64,000 bases of DNA from assembly GCA_963703895.1 (NCBI GenBank), contig CAVPFX010000001.1, forward strand, positions 433,439-497,438, given 5' to 3'. The notes beneath the pieces are model-generated. The model searched no databases. It was not told where the DNA came from and saw only the letters and a program-made list of their open reading frames with translations. Every line of letters starts with the position of its first letter. Within the stretch, counting starts at the first letter, position 1. A program made the translations under genes and the position numbers. This document shows, in pieces, positions 15,240-24,992 of this stretch. This DNA is from VRUE01 sp963703895. GTDB taxonomy: Bacteria; Actinomycetota; Thermoleophilia; Solirubrobacterales; 70-9.

Positions 15240-15926
15240 GTGAACGAGCGAAGCGACGTGGTCGAGCGTGCCCTGGGCTACCCCTACGGCGCCCCGGGCG
15301 AGCCCTTCATCCAGCTCGGCCACCAGACTCTCGACCCGGCGGAGGTCGAGATCGACCGCGAGTCGCGAACGCCGGTGCTGGCCTACGGCTCCAATGCCGC
15401 CCCCCGGGTCCTCTCCCGCAAGCTGGCGCTCAGCGACCAGCCAGTGCTCGTCGTTCCCGCCCGGCTCTGCGGGTTCGACGTCGTCTACTCCGCCCACATC
15501 TCCCCCTACGGCGCCATACCCGCGACCCTTCAGCGCAGCCCTGGCACCGAGGTCCGGGTCCACGTCATTTACATGACCGATGCCCAGATCGGCGTCATCT
15601 CGGCGACCGAGCCCAACTACGAACCGCAACTGCTGGAGAGCATCGTCTGCGAGCTCGAAGACGGCGAGGAGCTGACCGAGGTCTCGGCCTACATCAGCCG
15701 CCACGGCTGCCTGCTCGCCGACGGCTCCGAGGTCGCCCTCGCCGCCGTCTCGGCAACTGGCAGGACGCTCGCGGCGATGAGCGAGCCGGAGGCGATGGAG
15801 TGGGTTAGGACCTCGCTCTGTCCCGACGAGGGCCTCGAGACCTTCGTCCTCGCCAACGTCACCGATCCGGCCCTTTCCCAAGCGCGCACCGCGCAGCTCG
15901 CGGGTCGCCCCCTCTCTCCGTCCTGA
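15240..15926 (+). CDS. Gamma-glutamylcyclotransferase-like fold protein, function unknown
   Basis: About 228 aa. PVLAYGSNAAPRVLSRKL contains the YGSN loop that marks the gamma-glutamylcyclotransferase (AIG2/GGCT) fold, followed by FDVVYSAHISPYGAIPATL, where family members have a similar strand and loop. The later ATEPNYEPQLLESIVCELED suits the E-containing active site region, but I cannot confirm the catalytic glutamate. GTG 15240 lies 8 nt after a GAAAGGG ribosome binding site; GTG 15231 is possible. It is convergent with the ABC permease gene, two bases apart. Confidence 0.55.
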   Translation: MNERSDVVERALGYPYGAPGEPFIQLGHQTLDPAEVEIDRESRTPVLAYGSNAAPRVLSRKLALSDQPVLVVPARLCGFDVVYSAHISPYGAIPATLQRSPGTEVRVHVIYMTDAQIGVISATEPNYEPQLLESIVCELEDGEELTEVSAYISRHGCLLADGSEVALAAVSATGRTLAAMSEPEAMEWVRTSLCPDEGLETFVLANVTDPALSQARTAQLAGRPLSPS

Positions 15927-15928
15927 CT

Positions 15929-17281
15929 TCAGACCGCGCTAAAGCGGCGCAGGGCGAGTCGGGCGAGCAGGCCGTAGGCGACGATCAGAATGCCGAGATG
16001 AAGCAGCGCCGCCGCGATGCTCGGCCCGTCGGGATCGAGGGCGCCGGTGATCGCCTGCAGCGCGGGCTTGAAGGGGAAGATGGTGGCGATCACCCTGATC
16101 ACGTCATAGAGAGCTGGCCCGACCGTGCCGGAGGGGATCAGCGAGAGGAAGGCGACCGGCAGCGTGACCATGAAGGCGAGCAGCGAGACCGCCCGCACCT
16201 CGCGCGCGGCCGCCCCGAGGGCAGCCCCGGCCGCCCCCAGCGCTGCACCGCCGGCGACGATCGCCAGTAGCCAGAGTCCGAAGCGACTCCAGTGCAGGGG
16301 GACGAAGAAGGCCAGCCCGCCCAGCATCAACAGCGTCACCAGCAGCCCCACGCCGACGCCGAGCGCGACCTTCTCGGTGAGCAGCGAGGTGGGCGAGACC
16401 AGGCCCCTGGTCAGTCGCGGGAAGGCGTTCTCCTCTCGCTCCAGCGCCAACGAGCCGGCGACCAGCAGCACGGTGACGAAGGCGAGCGTGAACGTTGCAG
16501 CGACGGCGATCGCGAAGACTTCGAGCGGCGGGGTCGACGCGTTGACCACCTGCTTGTCGACTGCGATCGGCCGGGAAATGCGGGTAAGCAGGGTCGCGGC
16601 GGTGCCGAGGTTGCTCCGCGTCAGGTCGGTGAAGCGAAGCACTTCGTCGAGCGAATCGCGAAGTGGGCTGGGTGGCAACGAAGCCCGTACGGCGTGAAGG
16701 ATGCGGGTCGTGTTGCCGAGGCCGAGGATCTGGATCGCCTGGCCGAGCACGGTGAACTGACCGCCGTCGACGACGAGACCGACGAATTTGCCGCCTTCGT
16801 GGGCAATCCGACTGGCGATCACCAGGTTGGCCTGGGTCAACAGCGAGTCGATCCGATCGTTGACGAGCCGCGCCTTGACCGGGTCCGCTTCGTTGACGAT
16901 GACTTCCACTTCGGGAGTTCGCGGCACCGGCGTCGAAAGCGAGTTGATGTTGTCGACCAAGTCCGCCGGCAGGATCAGCGCCGCGAGCACGTCGCCGGAG
17001 CGCACCTCGTCGACCGCTTCGGCGCGACTCTTCACGTTGACGCACTCGACCCGCCCGCAGATCCGGTCGCTGACGCCGATCTTGGGAAGTTCGGCGGTGC
17101 CGACCGAGACACGCGATTGGGCCGGCACTTCGTTGAGGAAGGCGACGCGGGGCTTGTCCGGCGAGCCCGAGATCGCGAAGCCAACTAGGACCGCGATCAG
17201 CACTGGATAAGCAACGAGCAGGAAAGCCTGCAGCGGCGAGCGACGGAGGATCTGCAGGTCCTTGAGCAGCAGCCAACGCAT
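15929..17281 (-). CDS. ABC-2 type transporter permease
   Basis: About 450 aa, starting MRWLLLKDLQILRRSPLQAF, with one N-terminal helix (FLLVAYPVLIAVLVGFAISG), a large extracytoplasmic domain of about 200 residues, and five to six C-terminal helices, the layout of ABC-2 exporters such as YhgE/DrrB relatives. The reading frame is open upstream but the ATG at 17281 is chosen because it overlaps the ATPase stop by one base (TGATG). With that ATPase it should form a homodimeric exporter. The substrate is unknown. Confidence 0.82.
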   Translation of the reverse strand: MRWLLLKDLQILRRSPLQAFLLVAYPVLIAVLVGFAISGSPDKPRVAFLNEVPAQSRVSVGTAELPKIGVSDRICGRVECVNVKSRAEAVDEVRSGDVLAALILPADLVDNINSLSTPVPRTPEVEVIVNEADPVKARLVNDRIDSLLTQANLVIASRIAHEGGKFVGLVVDGGQFTVLGQAIQILGLGNTTRILHAVRASLPPSPLRDSLDEVLRFTDLTRSNLGTAATLLTRISRPIAVDKQVVNASTPPLEVFAIAVAATFTLAFVTVLLVAGSLALEREENAFPRLTRGLVSPTSLLTEKVALGVGVGLLVTLLMLGGLAFFVPLHWSRFGLWLLAIVAGGAALGAAGAALGAAAREVRAVSLLAFMVTLPVAFLSLIPSGTVGPALYDVIRVIATIFPFKPALQAITGALDPDGPSIAAALLHLGILIVAYGLLARLALRRFSAV

Positions 17282-18021
17282 CAGTGGCCCCGGTGATGGA
17301 GAAAGGCGACGAAGGCGGTCTCGAAGTCCTGCGCGGCAGCCTCGGCCGCCTCTCCGCGCACCGCCTCGCGCAGGCCGTCGGCGGAGCCATCGAAGAGCGC
17401 CTCGCCGTCGGCGAGGACGAGCAGACGCTTGCCGTAACGCTCGGCCTCCTGGATGTCGTGGGTGGAGAAGATCACCGTCGTCCCCCGCTCGGCGGCCAGT
17501 GCCGAGACGAACTCCCACAACCGCGCCCGCTGCCGCGGATCGAGCCCCACGCTCGGCTCGTCGAGCAACACCACCGACGGCCGCGCCAACAGCCCGATCG
17601 CGATATTGATCCGCTGCTGGTTGCCCCCAGACAGCCGCGCCACGATCTCCCCCCGTCGCTCACCAAGCCCCGTCAGCTCCAACATCTCCTCGCACGAACC
17701 GCGCGGATCCGGATGCTTCTCCAGCCGCGCAAACAAGAGCAGGTTCTCCTCAACGGTCAGCCGTCTATATAGAGCCGCCTGCTGAGGCACCCAGCCAACC
17801 TCCCCCTCGGGCACATGAACCTCACCGCCATCGGTCTTGGAGATCCCGGCGAGAATCGAGAGGAGCGTCGTCTTACCCGCGCCATTCGGACCGATGACGG
17901 CTACCAGCTCACCCGCGGCGGCCTCGAAGCTGATCCCCCGCAGAGCCTCCCGCTCTCCGAAGCGCTTAACCAGCTCGCGCGCCTCGAGCACTGCCACCCC
18001 GGTCCCTGTCCCCGCATCCAT
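17281..18021 (-). CDS. ABC transporter ATP-binding protein
   Basis: The 246-aa ATPase has Walker A AVIGPNGAGKTTLLSIL, Q-loop (VGWVPQQAALY), signature ARLSGGNQQRINIAIGL, Walker B SVVLLDEPSVGLDP and H-loop STHDIQEAERYG, all expected of a drug/lipid exporter subunit. The signature is SGGNQQ, typical of the multidrug/ABC-2 group. ATG 18021; the stop overlaps the permease ATG by 1 nt. A class II palindrome separates it from the divergent hemB. Confidence 0.92.
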   Translation of the reverse strand: MDAGTGTGVAVLEARELVKRFGEREALRGISFEAAAGELVAVIGPNGAGKTTLLSILAGISKTDGGEVHVPEGEVGWVPQQAALYRRLTVEENLLLFARLEKHPDPRGSCEEMLELTGLGERRGEIVARLSGGNQQRINIAIGLLARPSVVLLDEPSVGLDPRQRARLWEFVSALAAERGTTVIFSTHDIQEAERYGKRLLVLADGEALFDGSADGLREAVRGEAAEAAAQDFETAFVAFLHHRGH

Positions 18022-18076
18022 GCCGCCGAAAGCTATCCGTAGCCAGTAATCGGTTTGTTAGACCGCGCTTGAGCTA

Positions 18077-18151
18077 GGGAGGCGGGTGCCCCTGTCCCAG
18101 ACACTCAGACCGGCGTAAGCCGGGCGTCTGGGACAGGGGCACCCGCCTCCC
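18077..18151. repeat. Class II palindromic element, copy 2
   Basis: Perfect 26-bp arms at 18077-18102 and 18126-18151 (left arm starts GGGAGGCGGGTGCCCCTGTC). The 23-nt interior ACTCAGACCGGCGTAAGCCG plus GGC contains CGGC/GCCG pairing. Layout and ACTCAG match the copy at 14339-14414. It lies between the divergent ABC transporter and hemB starts, ending 20 nt before the hemB ATG, so it forms most of the hemB leader. Confidence 0.88.
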
Positions 18152-18171
18152 TCCCTTAAACTCGCTCTCGA

Positions 18172-19143
18172 ATGCCGTTCCCCGCCACACGCATGCGCCG
18201 CCTCCGGCGCACCGAGGCTCTGCGTGGCTTGGTCCAAGAGACCAACCTGTCGCCCGCGCACCTGATCCAACCGTTGTTCGTCGTAGCCGGCGAGAACGTC
18301 CGCGAAGACGTCGACTCGATGCCCGGCATCGAGCGCTTCTCGATCTCCGAGCTTGTCGCCGAGGCAACCGAGATCGCCAGCGCCGGCGTCGGCAGCGTCC
18401 TCCTCTTCGGCGTCCCCGCCGCCAAGGACGAGTCCGGCTCGGGCGCCTACGACGACGAGGGCGTGGTGCAGATGGCGGTGCGGGCCCTCAAGGAGGCCCA
18501 CCCCGACCTGACCGTGATCACGGACGTCTGTCTCTGCGAGTACACCTCGCACGGCCATTGCGGCTTTGTCCGCGACGGCGAGGTCGATAACGACATCACG
18601 GTTGAGCTACTGGCCAAAATCGCGATCTCCCACGCCGAGGCCGGCGCCGACGCGGTCGCCCCCTCGGACATGATGGACGGCCGGGTCGGCACGATCCGCC
18701 ACCAACTCGATGAAGAGGGGCACGCCGGGGTGCCGATCATCTCCTACAGCGCCAAGTACGCCTCGGCCTTCTACGGCCCCTTCCGCGACGCGGCCGAGTC
18801 GACCCCCGAGTTCGGCGACCGTCGCGGCTACCAGATGGATCCGGCCAACGCCGCCGAAGCCGTGCGCGAGGCCGAGCTCGATCTCGAGGAGGGCGCCGAC
18901 ATGCTGATGGTCAAGCCCGCCACCCCCTACCTCGACGTGGTCCGCCGGGTCAAGGAGGCAACCGGGGCGCCACTGGCCGCCTACCACGTCTCCGGCGAGT
19001 ACTCGATGCTGAAGGCCGCCGCCGAGCAGGGCTGGATCGACGAGCGCGCCGCGGTTCTGGAGACCCTGACCTCGATCCGCCGCGCTGGCGCCGACGCGAT
19101 CGTCACCTACTACGCCAAGGAGGCCGCCGCGTGGCTTCAGTAA
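18172..19143 (+). CDS. hemB: Delta-aminolevulinic acid dehydratase (porphobilinogen synthase)
   Basis: The 323-aa enzyme condenses two 5-aminolevulinate molecules to porphobilinogen in tetrapyrrole synthesis. The zinc-type cysteine cluster is present (DVCLCEYTSHGHCGF), as are both active-site lysines, in SYSAKYASAFYGPFRDA and MLMVKPATPYLDVV. Length is normal. ATG 18172. It heads a rightward cluster of heme and respiratory genes; its stop overlaps the next gene's GTG by 13 nt. Confidence 0.96.
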   Translation: MPFPATRMRRLRRTEALRGLVQETNLSPAHLIQPLFVVAGENVREDVDSMPGIERFSISELVAEATEIASAGVGSVLLFGVPAAKDESGSGAYDDEGVVQMAVRALKEAHPDLTVITDVCLCEYTSHGHCGFVRDGEVDNDITVELLAKIAISHAEAGADAVAPSDMMDGRVGTIRHQLDEEGHAGVPIISYSAKYASAFYGPFRDAAESTPEFGDRRGYQMDPANAAEAVREAELDLEEGADMLMVKPATPYLDVVRRVKEATGAPLAAYHVSGEYSMLKAAAEQGWIDERAAVLETLTSIRRAGADAIVTYYAKEAAAWLQ

Positions 19144-20211
19144 AGGTCCCGCAGTCGAAGGCGCGCTCGCGCAAGGACGGCGCCGCGATCCCGCTCGACG
19201 AGACCGACAAGCGGCTGATGAACCTGCTGCAGTCGAGCTTCCCGCTCGACCCCGAACCCTTCGCCCTCGTCGCCTCCGAGGCCGAGCTGGAGCTGGACGA
19301 CGTCCTCACTCGCACCCAGCGCCTGCTCGACGAGCGAATCATCCGCGAGATCACGCCGATCTTCGACACCCGCGCGCTCGGCTACGACTCGATGCTGGTT
19401 GCGGCCAAGGTCGACAGCGAGCACCCCCACCGCGCCGCCCAGGTCGTTAACTCACACCCCGGCGTCTCGCACAACTATCTGCGCACCCACGACTTCAACC
19501 TCTGGTTCACGATCGCCACCCCGCCCGATTCCGAGCTCGGCCTCGCCGGCACGCTCGAGGCGCTGATGCGCGAGACCGGGGCCGAGTCGATGCGCGAGCT
19601 GCCCACCCTGACCCTGTTCAAGATCAACATGAACCTGGAGATGGAGAAGGGCACCGATGCTCTCGCCGCGGCTGCGGTTGACGCCGCGCCGCCGCGCGAG
19701 CTCGAGGCGCAGCCCTACGACGAGCGCGACATCGCGGTGATCCGCGCCCTGCAGGGGCCGATGGAGGCAATCGAGCGCCCCTACGACGACGCCGCAGCCT
19801 CGGTCGGGATGACGACCGAGGAGCTGCTTGCCCACCTCGGCGGCATGGTCGAGCGCAAGTTGCTGCGCCGCGTCGCCGCGATCCTCTTCCACCGCCGCGC
19901 CGGCTTCTCCGCCAACGGCATGGGCGTCTGGAAGGTGCCCGAGGCCGAGATCATGGCCACCGGCGCCCGCATGGCCTCCTTCCGCGGCATCTCCCACTGC
20001 TACCAGCGCCCCACCTATGAGGACTGGCCCTACAGCGTCTTCACGATGGCGCACGGGCGCTCCAAGGAGGAGTGCGACGCGGTGCTCGACTCGATCGCCG
20101 AGGACTGCGGCATGGGCCCCGACGATCGGGCCACGCTCTACTCCTCGACCGAGTACAAGAAGATCCGCCTGCACTACTTCACCGACGACTACCGGCGCTG
20201 GGAGGAAGAGC

Positions 20212-20219
<8 letters not shown>
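19131..20219 (+). CDS. Double AsnC/Lrp-type protein related to siroheme decarboxylase AhbA/AhbB (NirDLGH)
   Basis: The 362-aa protein is two copies of the AhbA/B unit in one chain. Copy 1 (about 20-165) has an HTH (LDETDKRLMNLLQSSFPLDP) and an AsnC-like domain with VSHNYLRTHDFNLWFTI; copy 2 (about 195-360) has YDERDIAVIRALQGPM and ISHCYQRPTYEDWPYSVFTM. The paired R-x(4)-[FW]-[NP]-[LY]-W motif and histidine are typical of siroheme decarboxylases and heme d1 proteins. Sitting between hemB and hemL, it may be a heme-sensing regulator or decarboxylase; sequence alone cannot decide. GTG 19131 overlaps hemB by 13 nt. Confidence 0.78.
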
Positions 20220-21482
<1,263 letters not shown>

Positions 21483-21486
<4 letters not shown>

Positions 21487-21953
21487 ACGACGCGAGCGCA
21501 CCCAGGTCGGACCCGAGCCAGGCGCTCGCCCTGCTCGCCGAGCGCCTGCGCGAGGCGGAGGCGCCGCTCTCGGCCCACGTGGTCGACTCCTCCGAGCGCC
21601 CCGTCTTCGGCTTGCTCTCCGCCCTCGGCCCCCGTTCTGCCGCGGCGCCGGGGGAGTACGCCTTCGTGGTCGAGGCGGTGCGCGAGGGTTACCTCCTGCA
21701 CTACGCCCAACCCCGCTTGCTTAGCGGTCATGACGACGATCTCGCCCTGCTCGCCGGCGACTATCTCTACGCGCTCGGCATCGAGCGATTGGCCGCCCTG
21801 GGCGATGCCGAGGCGGTTGCCGTGCTGGGCGAGTTGATCGGGCGCTGCGCCCAACTGCACGGCGAGGATCGCGTCACCGAGGTGCCGCAATTGTGGCGTT
21901 CCGCCGCCCTCGCGGTCGGCGGTCGCGACCATCGCGACCGCCAAGGGCCCTGA
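21483..21953 (+). CDS. Hypothetical protein in the heme/quinone cluster
   Basis: The 156-aa product has no motif I recognise. It is mostly helical by composition, with LALLAERLREAEAPLSAHVV and LALLAGDYLYALGIERLAAL followed by VAVLGELIGRCAQLHGE; the last part faintly recalls all-alpha isoprenoid-enzyme helper proteins. TTG 21483 overlaps the hemL stop by 4 nt, so it is clearly translated with the cluster. It lies immediately before qcrA. Without a match I leave the function open. Confidence 0.55.
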
Positions 21954-21987
21954 GTCAATAGACTCCGGACTCCTTGAGGTTGAGCTG

Positions 21988-22662
21988 TTGAGCGACGAAT
22001 CGGACAAGCAGAACGGGGCCGAGGCAAGCGGCCGGCCGGAGCGCCCAGCGCCCGAGCCGCCTGGCTACTTCGAGGGCGAGTCGATGACTCGCCGCAAGGC
22101 CTTTACCGTTGCAGTTCAGGGCATCGGCGGCCTCGCCGGTGCCGCGATCGTGCTGCCCGCGGTTGGCTTCGCCGTGGCGCCGATATTCCACCGCGGCAAG
22201 GAGCGCTGGGAGGCGGTCGGCCCAACCAGCGATTTCGTCGAGGACACCTACCGCCAGGTCGTCTTCACCGAAACCGAGGGCATCGGCGACGCCGGCAAGA
22301 CCACCGCCTACATCCGCCGCAGCTCCAAGCAGCTCGAAGAGGAACCGGGCAAGTTCGTCGCCGTCTCCAACCGCTGCGCCCACCTCGGCTGCCCGGTCCG
22401 CTTCGTCGAGGCGGCGGGCAACTTCATCTGCCCCTGCCACGGTGGCGTCTACGACTTCCAGGGCAAACGAATCGGCGGCCCCCCGGTGCGCCCGCTCGAT
22501 CAGTTCCAGACTCGCGTGCGCCAGGGCCAGGTCGAGGTCGGCCCGCGCTACAGCGTCACCTCGCAGCTCGAGCCGGTCCGCGCCCGCGACCCCGGCGAGT
22601 TCACCGGCGGAGTCTGGGAATATCTGTATCCGCCCCGTCCGTCCACCTTCCCGCCCCCTTGA
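21988..22662 (+). CDS. qcrA: Rieske [2Fe-2S] subunit of the menaquinol:cytochrome c reductase
   Basis: The 224-aa protein carries electrons from menaquinol to cytochrome c. Cluster ligands C130 and H132 lie in CAHLGC, C148 and H151 in CPCHG, and C135/C150 form the usual disulfide. Residues 34-60 form a TRRKAF twin-arginine start plus hydrophobic helix, the Tat signal-anchor of Rieske proteins; tatA/tatC lie 4 kb downstream. The start is TTG 21988 after GAGG. The C-terminal GGVWEYLYPPRP is typical of Gram-positive QcrA. qcrB begins 14 nt after the stop. Confidence 0.93.
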   Translation: MSDESDKQNGAEASGRPERPAPEPPGYFEGESMTRRKAFTVAVQGIGGLAGAAIVLPAVGFAVAPIFHRGKERWEAVGPTSDFVEDTYRQVVFTETEGIGDAGKTTAYIRRSSKQLEEEPGKFVAVSNRCAHLGCPVRFVEAAGNFICPCHGGVYDFQGKRIGGPPVRPLDQFQTRVRQGQVEVGPRYSVTSQLEPVRARDPGEFTGGVWEYLYPPRPSTFPPP

Positions 22663-22676
22663 TCGGCTAGGCGCAG

Positions 22677-23582
22677 ATGAAGCTCGATTCCCTGATCCCA
22701 GCCCCGCTCCGCAAACCGGCCAAGCCCGGTACGGGCAATGGCAGCAAAGGCCCGGCCCCGGCCGACCTGAAGACGTCGCCGCCGGAGCGTCCCTCCGACG
22801 CGCAGCGGCTCGGCGACCGCGCCAAGGACGCCCCGGCGGACGTACTCGCCTGGGTCGATCAACGCACCGCCGCCACCGGCTTCCTCACCGGGATGCTCTA
22901 CCGCAAGGTGCCGAAGGGGACCAACTGGTTCTACACGCTCGGCTCGGCAACGCTGATCGCCTTCATCGCCCAGGCCCTCACGGGGGTCTTCCTGGCGATG
23001 TTCTACACGCCGTCGACCACCCAGGCCTACGCCTCGATCGCCCACATCAACAACGACGTCTTCCTCGGCCAGCTCGTCCACGGCATGCACAAGTGGGGCT
23101 CGAGCGTGATGGTGATCCTGATCTTCCTGCACATGGGGCGCACCTTCTTCTTCGGCGCCTACAAGTACCCGCGCGAGCTCAACTGGGTGATCGGCGTCGT
23201 GCTGCTGATCCTGACCATGACGATGGCCTTCACCGGTTACCTGCTGCCCTTTGACCAGCGCTCCTTCTGGGCCTCGGTCGTCGGCATCAACATCAACGGC
23301 ACCGGCCCCGTGGTCGGCCCCTACCTGAGCGACTTCCTGCGCGCCGGCCCCGAGCTCGGCGCAACCACGCTCTCGCGCTTTTACGCGATCCACATGCTGC
23401 TCGTCCCCGGCGCGATCATCGCCATGATCGGCGCCCACATGTACCTCGTGGTCAAGCTCGGCACCACGGCGCCACCCTGGCTGAAAGCCGAAAAGCCGAA
23501 GGGCGCGACCCCCGTCTCCCAGCTCGACGCCGGCGTCGAGGGCAACGGGGCCACTCCCGGCAACGGAGCTTCGGCAGCATGA
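22677..23582 (+). CDS. qcrB: Cytochrome b (b6-type) subunit, N-terminal half of split QcrB
   Basis: The 301-aa membrane subunit binds two b hemes. After a proline-rich lead (1-70) come four helices; heme ligands are the paired histidines in LVHGMHKWGSSVMVILIFLH and in YAIHMLLVPGAIIAMIGAHM. PFDQRSFWASVVG lies near the quinol site. The C-terminal half of classical cytochrome b is missing here and is supplied by the next gene, as in Firmicutes b6/subunit IV systems. ATG 22677; the stop overlaps the next ATG by 4 nt. Confidence 0.92.
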   Translation: MKLDSLIPAPLRKPAKPGTGNGSKGPAPADLKTSPPERPSDAQRLGDRAKDAPADVLAWVDQRTAATGFLTGMLYRKVPKGTNWFYTLGSATLIAFIAQALTGVFLAMFYTPSTTQAYASIAHINNDVFLGQLVHGMHKWGSSVMVILIFLHMGRTFFFGAYKYPRELNWVIGVVLLILTMTMAFTGYLLPFDQRSFWASVVGININGTGPVVGPYLSDFLRAGPELGATTLSRFYAIHMLLVPGAIIAMIGAHMYLVVKLGTTAPPWLKAEKPKGATPVSQLDAGVEGNGATPGNGASAA

Positions 23583-24280
23583 AGCCAGCGGATAAGCAGG
23601 CATACCTCGAGGAGTACGAGCTGCTGAAGAAGAAGGGCAAGCCCTTCTTCCCCTACGCGGTGCTGAAGGACTCGGCGATGATGCTCGCCGTCGTCGGCGT
23701 GATCATCCTGATGTCGGTCATTCTCGGCGCCGAGCAGGGGCCGAAGGCGGACCCGACCACCACCACCTACGTGCCGCGCCCCGAGTGGTACTTCTTCTTC
23801 CTCTTCGAGCTCCTGCGCGTGATCAAGCCGCCGGAGCTGGTCCCGATCGCGACGATCGGCATCCCGACGATCTGCATGGTCCTGCTCCTGCTATTGCCCT
23901 TCTACGACCGCGGCCCGGAGCGCAACCCGATCCGCCGCCCGATCGCGACCACGGCCGGGATCCTGACGATCATCGCGATGGCCTACTTGACCTTCCTCGG
24001 TGCGACCGGCGGCTCGCCGACCGAGATCGAGATGGAAGTCGCCCCCCGATACGAGGCCGGCAAGGAGGTCGTCGCCGGCGCGGGCTGCCTTGCGTGCCAC
24101 AAGATCGGCGAGAACGGCAACAACGGGCCCGGGCCCGAACTGACCCATATCGCGGCGCGGATTCCGCGCGCGGCGATCGTCCGCTCGGTCGAGATCGGGC
24201 CTGGAATCATGCCCTCCTTCCGCGACCTGCCGCCGAAAAAGCTCAACGAGCTAGCTGATTTCCTCTCCTCGCTCGACTAA
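23579..24280 (+). CDS. qcrC: Subunit IV-cytochrome c fusion (QcrC type)
   Basis: The 233-aa protein has a subunit IV part (about 1-145) with RPEWYFFFLFELLRVIKPPE carrying the quinol-site PEWY motif and three helices, then a C-terminal mono-heme cytochrome c domain with the covalent heme site CLACH (residues about 174-178) and the methionine ligand in GIMPSFRDLP. It completes the split cytochrome b and replaces a separate cytochrome c1. Same architecture as Bacillus QcrC. ATG 23579 overlaps qcrB by 4 nt. Confidence 0.92.
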   Translation: MKPADKQAYLEEYELLKKKGKPFFPYAVLKDSAMMLAVVGVIILMSVILGAEQGPKADPTTTTYVPRPEWYFFFLFELLRVIKPPELVPIATIGIPTICMVLLLLLPFYDRGPERNPIRRPIATTAGILTIIAMAYLTFLGATGGSPTEIEMEVAPRYEAGKEVVAGAGCLACHKIGENGNNGPGPELTHIAARIPRAAIVRSVEIGPGIMPSFRDLPPKKLNELADFLSSLD

Positions 24281-24323
24281 GCCGTCGCGGGATTCCGCCC
24301 AGTTCGCGGGGCAGGTCAACCGC

Positions 24324-24992
24324 ATGTTCGACCGGGTCGCCGGGCGCTACGACGCGCTCAACTCGGTGATGACCGCCGGTCTGCACCATCGTTGGCGCGA
24401 GCGCGCCGCCGAGCGGGCGGAACTGGGCGCCGGCGACTCGGCCCTCGACGTCTGCTGCGGCACCGGCGACCTCGCCTTGGAGCTGGCCGGCAGGGTGGCC
24501 CCGGGCGGCCACGTCATCGGTTGCGATTTCTCCGAGCCGATGCTTGACCTCGCCCGCGAGAAGGCCGGTGAGCGCAGCGTCGACGGCGTCCGCTTCGAGT
24601 GGGCCGACGCCCTCAGCCTGCCCTACGACGCCGGCCGCTTCGACGCGGTCACGGTCGGCTTCGGCGTCCGCAACCTCGCCAACCTCGAGCGCGGATTGGG
24701 CGAGATGGCCCGCGTCCTGCGCCCCGGCGGGCGCTTGGTCGTGCTCGAGATCACCCAGCCGGCGCGTCCGCCACTCTCGACTTTCTTCTCGCTCTGGTTC
24801 GACCGCATCGTGCCTCTGCTCGGCAGCTTCTCGGATGACTCCGAGGCTTACAGCTACCTGCCCGAGTCGGTGCGCAACTTCCCCAACCCCAGCCGGCTGG
24901 CCGAGCTGATGGATGGTGTCGGTCTCGAGCGGATCCGCTGGACCGTTCTCGCCGGGGGGATCATCGCGATCCACAGCGGCGTCCGCGGGTGA
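24324..24992 (+). CDS. menG: Demethylmenaquinone methyltransferase
   Basis: The 222-aa S-adenosylmethionine enzyme performs the last step of menaquinone synthesis. MFDRVAGRYDALNSVMTAGL, ALDVCCGTGDLALELA (SAM motif I), VIGCDFSEPML, ADALSLPYD, GFGVRNLANLERGL and RPGGRLVVLEITQP define the UbiE/MenG family. ATG 24324 follows GGGGCAGG; the frame is open a little further upstream (NR before the ATG is conserved) but has no other start. The stop overlaps the next gene's GTG by 4 nt. The product quinone feeds the neighbouring QcrABC. Confidence 0.92.
   Translation: MFDRVAGRYDALNSVMTAGLHHRWRERAAERAELGAGDSALDVCCGTGDLALELAGRVAPGGHVIGCDFSEPMLDLAREKAGERSVDGVRFEWADALSLPYDAGRFDAVTVGFGVRNLANLERGLGEMARVLRPGGRLVVLEITQPARPPLSTFFSLWFDRIVPLLGSFSDDSEAYSYLPESVRNFPNPSRLAELMDGVGLERIRWTVLAGGIIAIHSGVRG

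Noticed and set aside
19828..20211. Upstream extension of the hemL frame
   Set aside because: Alanine/serine/proline-rich nonsense inside the preceding gene; the conserved hemL start is at 20212.
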